From assembly GCA_009746045.1 (NCBI GenBank), contig RPFO01002092.1, positions 1 to 64,000 of the forward strand: 64,000 nt of DNA. Reading direction: 5' to 3'. Each line of letters opens with the position of its first letter. Within the stretch, counting starts at the first letter, position 1. The stretch comes from Mesostigma viride. Lineage: Eukaryota; Streptophyta; Mesostigmatophyceae; Mesostigmatales; Mesostigmataceae. This document shows, in pieces, positions 27,125 through 36,720 of the stretch. Made by a program: the position numbers and the translations under genes. The notes under the pieces were generated by a model. It was not told the DNA's origin and searched no databases. It saw nothing but the letters and a program-made list of their open reading frames with translations.

Positions 27125-27633
27125 TTGCAGCACTCAGCCGCAGCAGTCGCACGCAGGTAGAAACGATAATTTGTTTGAATCTGTCAAGACCCCATCGAAT
27201 GTAAAACAGGTTTTTCGTAAAGAAATCCGATGTGTGGGCGGGCTTTACATAGTTGCGATTTCTGGCCTGCGATTTCTGGCCTGCGCTGGTTGTCTCTTTT
27301 ATAGTGCTTCTGCCCAAGCACTACCGGCTGTAAAACAGTATACTTCTTGAAGAAATCAGTTGGGGCTTTGTTGGGCGTCACATTTGACCGGTGGGCGGAG
27401 TTTCCTGCTTCTGTGAAGGCGCCATCGAATGTAGATCAGTAGATTTTCTAAAGAAATCTGAGGTGTGGGCGGGGCCTTTATTGCTTGTGTCCATCCACCA
27501 CCGGATGTAGAACAGTAGACTTATTGAAGAAAACAGTTTGGGGCTTTGTTGGGCGCCACATTTGAGCGGTGGGCGGGGTTTCTTGCTTCTGTCCAAGCAC
27601 CACCGGGTGTAATACAGTAGATTTCCTATTAAC
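27125..27633 (+). promoter_or_regulatory. Putative promoter and leader of the transposase gene, with degenerate repeats
   Basis: About four degenerate units of roughly 90-110 bp share a C-ACCGG-TGTA(A/G)AACAGTA-TT core, then GAAGAAATC and GTGGGCGGGGTTT. A 23-mer starting TTTCTGGCCTGCGCTGGTTG at 27273-27295 matches the inverted repeats of the segment at 6147-6683. No TATA box is certain. The gene starts at AACATGG. Confidence 0.4.
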
Positions 27634-30600
27634 ATGGATGAAGAATGGGATGTGCCAGACCTGGTGGATTCGGATGCGAGTTCTGAAGCTAGTTGGGGCG
27701 TAGATTCTGACGGCTCTGACGACGACCTGCTTCACACGGAAATGGGGCCCGGCACGTCTTCCTCTCGAGCGAAGCGCAGTGGGAAGAAAGATGGCGCCCG
27801 GCTTCTCGCCTCCAAATTGAAGTCCGTTGACAAGGACATCGCCAAGGCCAGGAAGTGCGGTCCGACTTGTGGGGAGCATTGCCTCGAGAAGGTGGGCACC
27901 TTACTTACCGATACCAGGTCGTGGACTGCCTTTCGAGAGTACCTGTACAACCAAACGGACCAGCAGCGCATGGCCTCCCTTTGCGACGTGATCCGGTCGG
28001 CCGGCGTGGGCAACATCGAGGTAGAATCCCCTGCCGACGGTGGCCGTTACAAGAAGTACATCATTACCGGCCCTTTACACGTGGACGTGGTGATTGCGGG
28101 GTGCATGTACACCGTCACCGGTTGTGCATCTGCCATCCGGAAGATGGCCGGCGTTACCCGGGCGACTTGGAACAATCTGGTGGCGTCGGTCGTGTCGGCG
28201 AAAGAGTATTTCCTGACCGTGCATCCCAACGACCTAGCGACTTTCGGTGTTGGTCTGGAGCACGCACCACCTGAGCGTGATGCTCGGGGGCGTTCGGAGG
28301 TTGGCGAACACGCAGCAATGTGGATGCACGAGTTGGTGCAGCAGATCGCAGACCATGACCCGACTCATGCTGGCGTTGTCTTCATGGACGTCATGTCCAT
28401 CAAGGAGATGCACGCCATGTACGTTGAAGACGTGGTGGCAGAAGCGGGGGAAGGGGCCAAGGTGCTAGGCTACAACGCATTCTACCGCATCTGGCGCACC
28501 TACTGCAAAGGCGACTACTTCCCAGGGCAGAGGAGCCCGAAGGTGGTGGTATGCCCGCACAACAAGAGCACCGGTCACTGCGCGGACTGCGTGGAACTGC
28601 GCATGCGGCGCCGCGGTGCTTCAACTGAGGCACAACGGCAGTACGTCGACAACCAAATCAAGCAGCATGTCGCTCTGGCCTGGTTTACCCGCCAGAACTA
28701 TTGGTTGAGGCGCGAGCTTGCCTGCGCGATGGTGGCCGCTATGTTGACGGCCATTTTGTCGATCAACCTCGACAAGCTGGATCACGCCAAGACATACTGG
28801 CCGAAGCTGGTGGGGGGGCCCGACTCATGGGGCAGCTATGCAGGTGGCATGATGCCGTTCTCGCTCTTCTGTGCGGCCGTCCATGGGTACAAGGCGATGT
28901 GGTTCATCGTTCTCGCATGGGTCCTCATGACCGACAACCTCTCCGGCAGTGTCACCGTCACGATGCTGATGCACATCCTGGCGCAGTTGATGAGGGACCA
29001 GCCATGGAGGAGGGCGGGGCTGCCGCACATGCCCAGGTGTTTGTGCCTGCAACTGGACGGTGGGAGTGAAAACCGGAATCACACCGTCTTACTGTTTGCA
29101 TGGTGGCTCGTACACGTTGGCTTCTTCGACGTCGTCGAAATGCACCGCATGCTCGTGGGCCACACGCACGCCGACCCAGATCAGAAATTCGGCGTGCTTG
29201 TGGCCTACATGAGACACGCTGTGGCGGGGGGGCCTAGCTTCGTGCACAAGTACCCAACTTTGGAGAGCTGGGTGGCGGCCATAGAAGAGGCATTCCGTCA
29301 GCCTAGTGGTGCAGCTGCGAACTGCAACTCGACCGTCCCCGCTGGCACGGAGGTCAAGGTATTGGGGGTCGCTTACGATGTCAGGAACTTTCTCACTCCG
29401 TTGCAGCGCGAGTCGTTTGCCGGTTGGTGCAGCACAGTAGATTGGATGACCGGTAGGGAGGATCAGGTTATCAAGGTCACCAGGGTGCGTGGTGATGTCG
29501 TGCAGCCTGCGTGCAGCGAGGCGCAGCCGGCGCACGGAGGGGCGGCGCCATCGGTGCGCGGCGGGGCGGCAGCGGCGGCGCAGCCGGCACGCGGCGGGGC
29601 GGGGCAGTCAGCGGGCAGCGGGGCGGCGCTGCCGGTGCGCGGCGGGGCGGGGCAGTCGACGGGCGGCGGGGCAGGGCCGTCGACGGGCGGCGGGCCAGCG
29701 GTGCTGCCGGCGCGCGCGGGCGGCGGGGCGGGGCAGTCGGCGCGCGGGGGCCAGCGGCGCTGCCGGCGCGCGTGGGCGGCGGGGCGGGGCTGTCGACGGG
29801 CGGCGGGGCGGGGCAGTCGACGGGCGGCGGGGCAGGGCCGTCGGCGTGCGGGGGGCCAGCGGTGCTGCCGGCGCGCGTGGGCGGCGGGGCGGGGCTGTCG
29901 ACGGGCGGCGGGGCGGGGCAGTCGACGGGCGGCGGGGCAGGGCCGTCGGCGTGCGGGGGGCCAGCGGTGCTGCCGGCGCGCGTGGGCGGCGGGGCGGGGC
30001 TGTCGACGGGCGGCGGGGCGGGGCAGTCGGCGTGCGGGGGGCCAGCGGTGCTGCCGGCGCGCGTGGGCGGCGGGGCGGGGCTGTCGACGGGCGGCGTGGC
30101 GGGGCAGTCAGCGCGCGGGGGGCCAGCGGCGCTGCCGGCGCGCGTGGGCGGCGGGGCGGGGCTGTCGACGGGCGGCGGGGCGGGGCAGTCGACGGGCGGC
30201 GTGGCGGGGCGGTCGGCGTGCGGGGGGCCAGCGGCGCTGCCGGCGCGCGTGGGCGGCGGGGCGGGGCTGTCGACGGGCGGCGGGGCGGGGCAGTCGACGG
30301 GCGGCGGGGCAGGGCGGTCGGCGTGCGGGGGGCCAGCGGCGCTGCCGGCGCGCGTGGGCGGCGGGGCGGGGCTGTCGACGGGCGGCGGGGCGGGGCAGTC
30401 GACGGGCGGCGGGGCAGGGCCGTCGGCGCGCGGGGGGCCAGCGGCGCTGCCGGCGCGCGTGGGCGGCGGGGCGGGGCTGTCGACGGGCGGCGGGGCGGGG
30501 CAGTCGACGGGCGGGGGGCCAGCGGTGCTGCCGGCGCGCGTGGGCGGCGGGGCGGGGCTGTCGACGGGCGGCGGGGCGGGGCAGTCGGCGTGCGGGGGGC

Positions 30601-32802
30601 CAGCGGTGCTGCCGGCGCGCGTGGGCGGCGGGGCGGGGCTGTCGACGGGCGGCGGGGCGGGGCCGTCGGCGCGCGGGGGCCAGCGGCGCTGCCGGCGCGC
30701 GTGGGCGGCGGGGCGGGGCTGTCGACGGGCGGCGTGGCGGGGCAGTCGGCGCGCGGGGGCCAGCGGCGCTGCCGGCGCGCGTGGGCGCCGGGGCGGGGCT
30801 GTCGACGGGCGGCGGGGCGGGGCAGTCGACGGGCGGCGGGGCAGGGCGGTCGGCGTGCGGGGGGCCAGCGGCGCTGCCGGCGCGCGTGGGCGGCGGGGCG
30901 GGGCTGTCAACGGGCGGCGGGGCGGGGCAGTCGACGGGCGGCGGGGCAGGGCCGTCGGCGTGCGGGGGGCCAGCGGCGCTGCCGGCGCGCGTGGGCGGCG
31001 GGCCGGCGCAGCTGGCATGCGGCGGGGCGGGGCTGTCGACGGGCGGCGGGGCGGGGCAGTCGACGGGCGGCGGGGCAGGGCGGTCGGCGTGCGGGGGGCC
31101 AGCGGCGCTGCCGGCGCGCGTGGGCGGCGGGGCGGGGCTGTCGACGGGCGGCGGGGCGGGGCAGTCGACGGGCGGCGGGGCGGGGCAGCCGGCGCGCGGC
31201 GGGCCGGAGGCGCAGCCGGCGGGCGGCGGAGCGGCACAGCCGGTGCCTGAAAAACGCGGTCGCTCAATGAAGGTGCACCACGCCGTCTTCTTCCAGGTAC
31301 AGGGCAACGCAGAGACCTGGTTGTCCTACCGGACCACGGAGTCCCAAAAGACGCCGTGGCAGCCCGCGGGGACTCGACAGGAAGGCGCGCCACGGTGCGG
31401 GAAGGCGATGACACAGCCTTACAAGTTTGATGCGGAGGGGCGGCCGCTGTTTGGCGTCCGACTTGTGGATCCAGACCGCATTCCGATGTTGCAGGACACC
31501 CCAGCCTTCGCACCATTGAACATGGAGTTTCTGGGGAAGGAGCTGGAGTCGATCAAAACAAGGGTCGAGAAGTTGCCCCATGGCATCTGGCAGTGGTACT
31601 TTCCGCCCGACACCATCAAGCCAAACGAGGCCTTTTTCGCAAAAGTCCCACATGCCCCTGAGGAGGTGCCTGAGGAGTGGCGCCCTTTGCCGTGGCCATC
31701 TCGCGCGGACATCTCCGCCCTGCGTGAGCACGATGCAGCGCCTGAACCACCACCGACGCAAGAAGAGCACTTCATGGCGTTGGTCGACGCAGAGGCGGTG
31801 CGCGTCACCCCGCTGGTAGACCGAGTTCTTCATGATGGCCACACACAGCAGGAATGGGCGGCAGAAGACAGGGCCATGACAGCCAAGGTCGCTTACTTGA
31901 AGCGCATGCAAGGCGTTGAGAAAGGCTCCGCTGTTCTATACTGGCACCCTTCAGCTGGTATTCTCTGCAACTCGAAGCTCACGTGGACTCCAGTCCTCTT
32001 TGGCATCATCAAGGAGGTGGTTGCGAAGGAGGATGGCGGCCAACCTTCTATTGAGCTCTTTGTATACCGCGCTAAGCATTTGCGTGACACGTGGCACCCG
32101 TGGAACCCAGACATTGCGCAATGGCCCCATCCGCCAACCACTGCGGCGCACACGGTGATCATCACCGCGTCAGACCTCGTCTTGACACAAGTGGTGGGCA
32201 AGCGAGGTCAGCCGCCCCATGCAGTCTCCTTGGGTGCGAACAAAAAGCTCACCAAGGAGTGCCTAAAGGCGCTGAAGGAGGTGCCCTATGACGCGGAACA
32301 CCCGGTCGTGAAGTGGCAAGATGCTGAATGCTCGAAGGGCATCGTCGGCATGGCGAAGGCATGCTGGGAAGGCATAAGGCTGCAGGTCAAGAGTGGCAGC
32401 CGCAACCTCGTAGGGCAAGTCGTGTGTCATTGGGCGTCGGAGCGTGTGACATCCGCGGACGGTCGCACCGAAAGCCGGGACGGCAGGTACCATGGTCGTG
32501 TCGCTGTTGTCGACACGCAAAACGACATGGTAGCCATGTACTGGGGTGCCCGTTGGGAGGAGGACGCGGTTTCTTGTGTGCCTCTCCACGAGCTGGAGGC
32601 ACAGATCTGCGGGTGCCCCGGTGTGGTCGTCCCTGCGTTGCAAGCGCCGGATATCACCCTGGCCGAGGCTCGATTGCGCGAGATGGTTCCACCCAGCGAC
32701 GATGTGGCGGAGAACAACAACGCAGGCGCCTCCCGGCGTCGGAAGCGAGCGCTCATCCTTGCCGATGACGATGACGACGACGACGACGACGACGACTGCT
32801 GA
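27634..32802 (+). CDS. DUF7869-like putative transposase with internal minisatellite, 1,722 aa
   Basis: The start AACATGGATG has good context. Residues 1-50 are acidic, then a CGPTCGEHC cluster. A CPHNKSTGHCADC motif followed by a QHVALAWFTRQNYWLRRE helix matches the cysteine-then-helix block that precedes the catalytic part of DUF7869 proteins. Candidate catalytic acids: D380/D383 (NLDKLDHAKT), D475 (LQLDGGSENRN) and D514/D516 (GHTHADPDQKFG), the (D)-DGGxEN-GHTHxDxD pattern of that family, thought to be RNase H-like. Residues about 622-1200 are a low-complexity tract from a GC-rich minisatellite. After it come about 510 residues of unrecognised but ordinary composition (YWHPSAGILC, GRVAVVDTQNDMVAMYWGARW, perhaps a small beta-barrel), a basic SRRRKR patch and a poly-Asp tail. 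Three G5 runs (about 29746, 30675, 30755) change frame three times and restore it. Family call from memory; activity untested. Confidence 0.75.
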   Translation: MDEEWDVPDLVDSDASSEASWGVDSDGSDDDLLHTEMGPGTSSSRAKRSGKKDGARLLASKLKSVDKDIAKARKCGPTCGEHCLEKVGTLLTDTRSWTAFREYLYNQTDQQRMASLCDVIRSAGVGNIEVESPADGGRYKKYIITGPLHVDVVIAGCMYTVTGCASAIRKMAGVTRATWNNLVASVVSAKEYFLTVHPNDLATFGVGLEHAPPERDARGRSEVGEHAAMWMHELVQQIADHDPTHAGVVFMDVMSIKEMHAMYVEDVVAEAGEGAKVLGYNAFYRIWRTYCKGDYFPGQRSPKVVVCPHNKSTGHCADCVELRMRRRGASTEAQRQYVDNQIKQHVALAWFTRQNYWLRRELACAMVAAMLTAILSINLDKLDHAKTYWPKLVGGPDSWGSYAGGMMPFSLFCAAVHGYKAMWFIVLAWVLMTDNLSGSVTVTMLMHILAQLMRDQPWRRAGLPHMPRCLCLQLDGGSENRNHTVLLFAWWLVHVGFFDVVEMHRMLVGHTHADPDQKFGVLVAYMRHAVAGGPSFVHKYPTLESWVAAIEEAFRQPSGAAANCNSTVPAGTEVKVLGVAYDVRNFLTPLQRESFAGWCSTVDWMTGREDQVIKVTRVRGDVVQPACSEAQPAHGGAAPSVRGGAAAAAQPARGGAGQSAGSGAALPVRGGAGQSTGGGAGPSTGGGPAVLPARAGGGAGQSARGGQRRCRRAWAAGRGCRRAAGRGSRRAAGQGRRRAGGQRCCRRAWAAGRGCRRAAGRGSRRAAGQGRRRAGGQRCCRRAWAAGRGCRRAAGRGSRRAGGQRCCRRAWAAGRGCRRAAWRGSQRAGGQRRCRRAWAAGRGCRRAAGRGSRRAAWRGGRRAGGQRRCRRAWAAGRGCRRAAGRGSRRAAGQGGRRAGGQRRCRRAWAAGRGCRRAAGRGSRRAAGQGRRRAGGQRRCRRAWAAGRGCRRAAGRGSRRAGGQRCCRRAWAAGRGCRRAAGRGSRRAGGQRCCRRAWAAGRGCRRAAGRGRRRAGASGAAGARGRRGGAVDGRRGGAVGARGPAALPARVGAGAGLSTGGGAGQSTGGGAGRSACGGPAALPARVGGGAGLSTGGGAGQSTGGGAGPSACGGPAALPARVGGGPAQLACGGAGLSTGGGAGQSTGGGAGRSACGGPAALPARVGGGAGLSTGGGAGQSTGGGAGQPARGGPEAQPAGGGAAQPVPEKRGRSMKVHHAVFFQVQGNAETWLSYRTTESQKTPWQPAGTRQEGAPRCGKAMTQPYKFDAEGRPLFGVRLVDPDRIPMLQDTPAFAPLNMEFLGKELESIKTRVEKLPHGIWQWYFPPDTIKPNEAFFAKVPHAPEEVPEEWRPLPWPSRADISALREHDAAPEPPPTQEEHFMALVDAEAVRVTPLVDRVLHDGHTQQEWAAEDRAMTAKVAYLKRMQGVEKGSAVLYWHPSAGILCNSKLTWTPVLFGIIKEVVAKEDGGQPSIELFVYRAKHLRDTWHPWNPDIAQWPHPPTTAAHTVIITASDLVLTQVVGKRGQPPHAVSLGANKKLTKECLKALKEVPYDAEHPVVKWQDAECSKGIVGMAKACWEGIRLQVKSGSRNLVGQVVCHWASERVTSADGRTESRDGRYHGRVAVVDTQNDMVAMYWGARWEEDAVSCVPLHELEAQICGCPGVVVPALQAPDITLAEARLREMVPPSDDVAENNNAGASRRRKRALILADDDDDDDDDDDC
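29500..31240 (+). repeat. GC-rich coding minisatellite in the transposase gene, inner copy
   Basis: Units of about 105 bp are built from GGCGGGGCGGGGC(A/T)GTCGACGG-type blocks and a GGCCAGCGGYGCTGCCGGCG block. In the main frame they read roughly GGPAALPARVGGGAGLSTGG plus GAGQSTGG blocks. The tract is open in most frames on both strands, so frame slips inside it do not end translation. Confidence 0.95.
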
Positions 32803-32829
32803 AGCGCGAGCAGCGGTTGTTGTCATTGA

Positions 32830-33095
32830 GCTGCTCATGTGCTGCTGCTGCTGCTGTGCTGCCATGCTACTGTTGCTGCATTGCTGCCGTGCTGCTGTTG
32901 TGCTGATGTGTTGCTGCATTGCTGCCGTGCCGCTGATGTATTGCTGTCGTGCTGCTGCCGTGCTGCTGTGTTGATGCACTGCTGCATTACGGCCGTGCTG
33001 CTGAGCTACAGTTGTGCTGCTGCTGTGCTACGGTCATGCTGCTGCTGTGTTGCTGGGCTGATGTGTTGTTGCATTGATGTAGTGGCTATTGTTCC
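32830..33095. repeat. CTG-rich low-complexity 3' flank of the transposase gene
   Basis: TGCTGCTG and TGTTGCTGCATTGC clusters follow the stop codon. The outer copy (43460-43720) has extra CTG units and an extra TGTGCTGT block. Confidence 0.9.
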
Positions 33096-33441
33096 GCTAC
33101 TACAATTTGCTACTGATGCCGCTGCTGGTGCTTTTTTGCATGGCAGTGCCCGCTATGTTCACACCACTGTTGCCGCGGTTGGTATCGCGTGATTTCCACC
33201 GGTTGTGCGTTGACATGTGTTACTCATGCATTTCCCGCTATATTTGGTAGCACGCGGTTTCGCGTTAGTTAGGTGCAGACAGCTGCATGTAGACAAACAT
33301 CTTGTTTAAGTCGGTCAATTAACGGTTCTTGACGCATCATGGTCCAAGTCGACCGACCTGTAGGGACCAGTAGAGCAATTGTCTAGGAGAAAGAGCGTGA
33401 TCGCTGCAGAAGCCGCGTGGCAGCCGTGGCTGTACCTGTAG

Positions 33442-35201
33442 TGTCTAATCACCAAGAAAATGTCCTCAAATGAGGACATTTTTAAGCATGGATACCATTT
33501 GTAATAACTAACACATGTCAACACATCCATGGGTACGGTATGGAACCATGTTCATTTATGATATGTTCAAGAGTTGCAATGCTTAACATCCATAAAATAT
33601 GCTCATTGTATAATTGTTTACGATTTATGAATGCAGGGGGGTCGCTACGCGAGTGACCAAATAGCAATCAAGTCAACAATATGCCAAGAAAGAAGGCATG
33701 GCCAGGTCATGGCTGGCCCTGAACATGCACCCAGGGTGCCCACAACATGTCTATGTTACACCCTCGCAGTCCTAGACCCTGCAGCCGGCCAGGGTGGGGG
33801 GACAAAATGTAACTGGCAACCAGGGACCATGGTGCAGGCCATACAGCAGGTGTAAAGCTAGCTCAGTCCAACGAGTGAAATATGAAGCAAATACTCGCCA
33901 AGGTTAGGTCCATGATCGTTGGTAGAGGCTCGGCTGCCACCACGGTGCTAAACCATGATGCTGAACCCTTACGTTATATATGAAACATATACTGCAAAGA
34001 GGCACAAGTTGTAACACAAGCACAATGTAAACATGACAAGCTCAAGTTTCCAAGCCAGTCTTGATCACTTGGACATGAGTTGAAGCATTAGAAACATATG
34101 GGCAACATACCAGCAAGCCTTGAAAAACTTCTCAGCAACAAGGCAGTATATGTGTTGAATCAAACTACCACATCGCAATTAAGCACAGCGACTTTCTAGT
34201 CGCTGCTGTTTTGATAACGCAAGGCCGTTTACCTTTTCAGTGACGCAGCGGGAAAAGAAAGTACTGCCCAGCAAACTTCCGTTATTCCCCGGACATAAAC
34301 GTAATCAAAACCACGAAGTTGGGCATTGAAAGCAACCGGAATGATCACGTCTGCGAGAGTTATAGGTTACAATCCGCTTAACACGCTTACTTAGAACGAT
34401 GCGGTTGAGAATGACAGTCGGAACCTTGCTCTTGAAGTGCGCCCAGGCCGCCAGCTGCGCGGGCCAGCTCAAGAAATATATATTAAAGGACGGTGACGCG
34501 TGGGAAGCACCCAGCCTTGCGGCAAAAGAAAAATATGGCTCGCGCTCGCCCTGGTTTTCGCCAGGCGCGACTGCGACATCACGACGAAAAAATAGAGACT
34601 CTTTGACGCATGCAACTGCCCAGGTCCCTCTTCTCCCCATGTCGCCCATAAGCCCAGAAGCGTACCATAACCCATACTTGCGATATCCGCAGCGCCTGGG
34701 CGGAAAAAGAAATTGTAAAACCGAACTGCGAACTGACCTATCATGCGATCTACGTAGCTCTCAGATTTTCTTCAACAATGCCAAAATCCGTTCATGAACA
34801 AAATTTTCGACATATACAAAGCACCTGCACGTGAAGAATAGCATCTTCGAAATCACTAGATGACGATCTAAAATGCTGTCTTCGTCCGGGGCAAAATAAT
34901 GCCCTATAACATTCAGGCAAGCCTCGGAACTGGCACGACCCCATAGCCGCCACTCGACAAAACACTCGATTGCATTGCGATGTTCTAGCTATTGTAGGTA
35001 CTTTTCGTCGCCTCATATTTTCCAGGTACGGTCGACCCCTGTCGACCCCAGGGGCTTGGCGCGCTCAGTACCTATCCCAGTTTCGCGCCAAAACCCACCA
35101 AGTGACCCTAGGACCAAATTTGGCGCCAAAACCGCGCCTCTGACCCCCCCCGTCTCAAACGAGGACTACGTCCTCAAGTGAGGACATTTGGTTTTTGGAC
35201 A
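33442..35201. mobile_element. 1,760-bp insertion in the inner transposon, 4-bp GTAG duplication
   Basis: The outer copy has CCTGTAGTACGACC uninterrupted near 44080-44093. Here GTAG is present on both sides (33438-33441 and 35202-35205) of a segment starting TGTCTAATCACC and ending TTTTTGGACA. The ends are imperfect inverted repeats (TGTC, then ACCAA, then ATGTCCTCA), and each carries a palindrome: ATGTCCTCAAATGAGGACAT on the left (33460-33479), GTCCTCAAGTGAGGAC on the right (35170-35185). No convincing gene lies inside, so it is probably non-autonomous. Family unknown. Confidence 0.8.
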
Positions 35202-35610
35202 GTAGTACGACCTGCATATATATGGATACTGTATTTGGATACTGGGTTGTTTATCAATTCTGGTTTTAATTTATTTAGTGTACCTGGTGTTGGCATGCCA
35301 ACTCAGTGCTAAACTACTTTATGCACAATGATGCAACTTGATGCTATAGTGACGTGCCACGATGTAACTTTATTAACTTCACCATTAGTCATGGGGTCAA
35401 TAGGATTGCTCATTATGCCATGTTAACATGAACCATGGGTTACGTAATAGTGAAAACAGTAATCATGATGCTCCACTTGAAGTCTCCAACATGGTCATGT
35501 TTGGAATTTTATTGATCATATTTACAATATATGAAAAGAGACAACAAACGTGGAAGCATGGCACGCCGAGGCCGATAATATATGTGTGAAATATGAAAAG
35601 AGACAACATC

Positions 35611-35643
35611 TTTGGCAAGCATGATCATATCATGCTTGCCAAA
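35611..35643. repeat. Perfect 15-bp-stem palindrome near the right end, inner copy
   Basis: TTTGGCAAGCATGAT, a CAT loop, then the exact inverse; about 75 bp inside the right terminal repeat. The outer copy has the same at 44489-44521. Confidence 0.95.
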
Positions 35644-35717
35644 CATATGAATGATATCGACCATGTCCAGAAACCATGTTTGCCAATGGTGCATTTAGGA
35701 TACATTTGAAGCTGTGC

Positions 35718-35746
35718 AAATGTATCCTAATCCGGTAAAACCACCC
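35718..35746 (-). repeat. Right terminal inverted repeat, inner copy
   Basis: 29 bp; inverse of 22756-22784 with one mismatch at the second base. An inverted TAGGATACATTTGA lies just inside at about 35696-35709. Confidence 0.92.
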
Positions 35747-35749
35747 GGA
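35747..35749. other. Target-site duplication GGA, right of inner transposon
   Basis: The outer zinc-finger gene resumes here with TCTCCCCCGTGCC, exactly as at 25134 in the uninterrupted copy. Confidence 0.9.
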
Positions 35750-36565
35750 TCTCCCCCGTGCCGCATTTGTGTATGCCGATTTTAATGTTTTCTTTGTTGT
35801 GTAGGTCGTTTGGGCGACCAGCACCGCTTGCAGCTGTTTGTCGATGATGAGGCCCCCCACCACCAGCCCGAGGGTATCCCAGCCAGAAATTTCCACGACA
35901 GACAGTGCCATCGGTCCACTGCGGCTAAAAGACCTTGCAGTAGGGACCGGCGTGCCATCGTCCCGCTTTTCAGGAACGCCGGCCTCAGGTAGAGGGGAAG
36001 AGAACAGAGCCTCCTTAGTGGCGTCCAGCCCCGAACCCGGGTTTGAATGACCATGCTCGTCGGCAGGACGCTGAGGAGACATCGCGGAATCTTTCTCGTT
36101 TGTCGCATTTGCAGCCCCATCATGATGGAAGTCATCCTCTGCCATTGCAGCTTCATCATCACAACCGACATCATCATCGAAATTCAGGTCATCCTCGGTG
36201 ACGGGCGTGCGAAACGAATTATCCGGGCACTCTGGGCTGATAGTGGAAGGCTCCGTGGGCTTAATGTTGCTAGTGTGCCCTGGCTGCTCGAGCGTGGCGC
36301 ACGGCTGGCATCGTGGAGGGCCGCCGCAGTCAGAGCATTGCCATTCCGTGCCGTCACCGTCGTCTGCGTGCCTGAAAATATGCGTACAGATGCCGTGCAG
36401 GACCTTGCCACATCGGCCGGCGCATTGGTGGTTTGCACCGGCCAAAAAATCTACTTTCATGGCACCAGGTTTCTTTCCTAGCACCCATTTTCTACAATCG
36501 TCCCCGGCATAACACAAATCACTCAATTCGTCCATGTCATCGATTCGGCTATCAGCATCGGGCAT
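35747..36565 (-). pseudogene. 5' part of the outer zinc-finger gene, severed by the inner transposon
   Basis: It matches residues 1 to about 272 of the intact zinc-finger/polyQ protein, including all N-terminal cysteines. It then runs through the GGA junction into the terminal repeat of the inner element, which adds foreign residues (GWFYRIRIHLHS) before a stop at 35630. The 3' part is at 20723-22755. It could still make a truncated zinc-finger protein. Confidence 0.85.
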
Positions 36566-36720
36566 AGTTCCCGTGGCTAGTGCCCATCACCTTCCACCTT
36601 GAGCGAAGTCACGAATTCAAGCGCGAAGTGCATTTGAATCAAGCGGGAACTGGGTGACACTGCTTGAAGACGTGCAGCTCCAAGGCATGCAAATGATGCA
36701 ATGTATCAAAGATACGATAC

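Noticed and set aside
29477-31516. Long antisense and shifted frames across the transposase minisatellite
   Set aside because: GC-rich repeats are open in most frames. Only the frame linked to the flanking conserved regions is credible.
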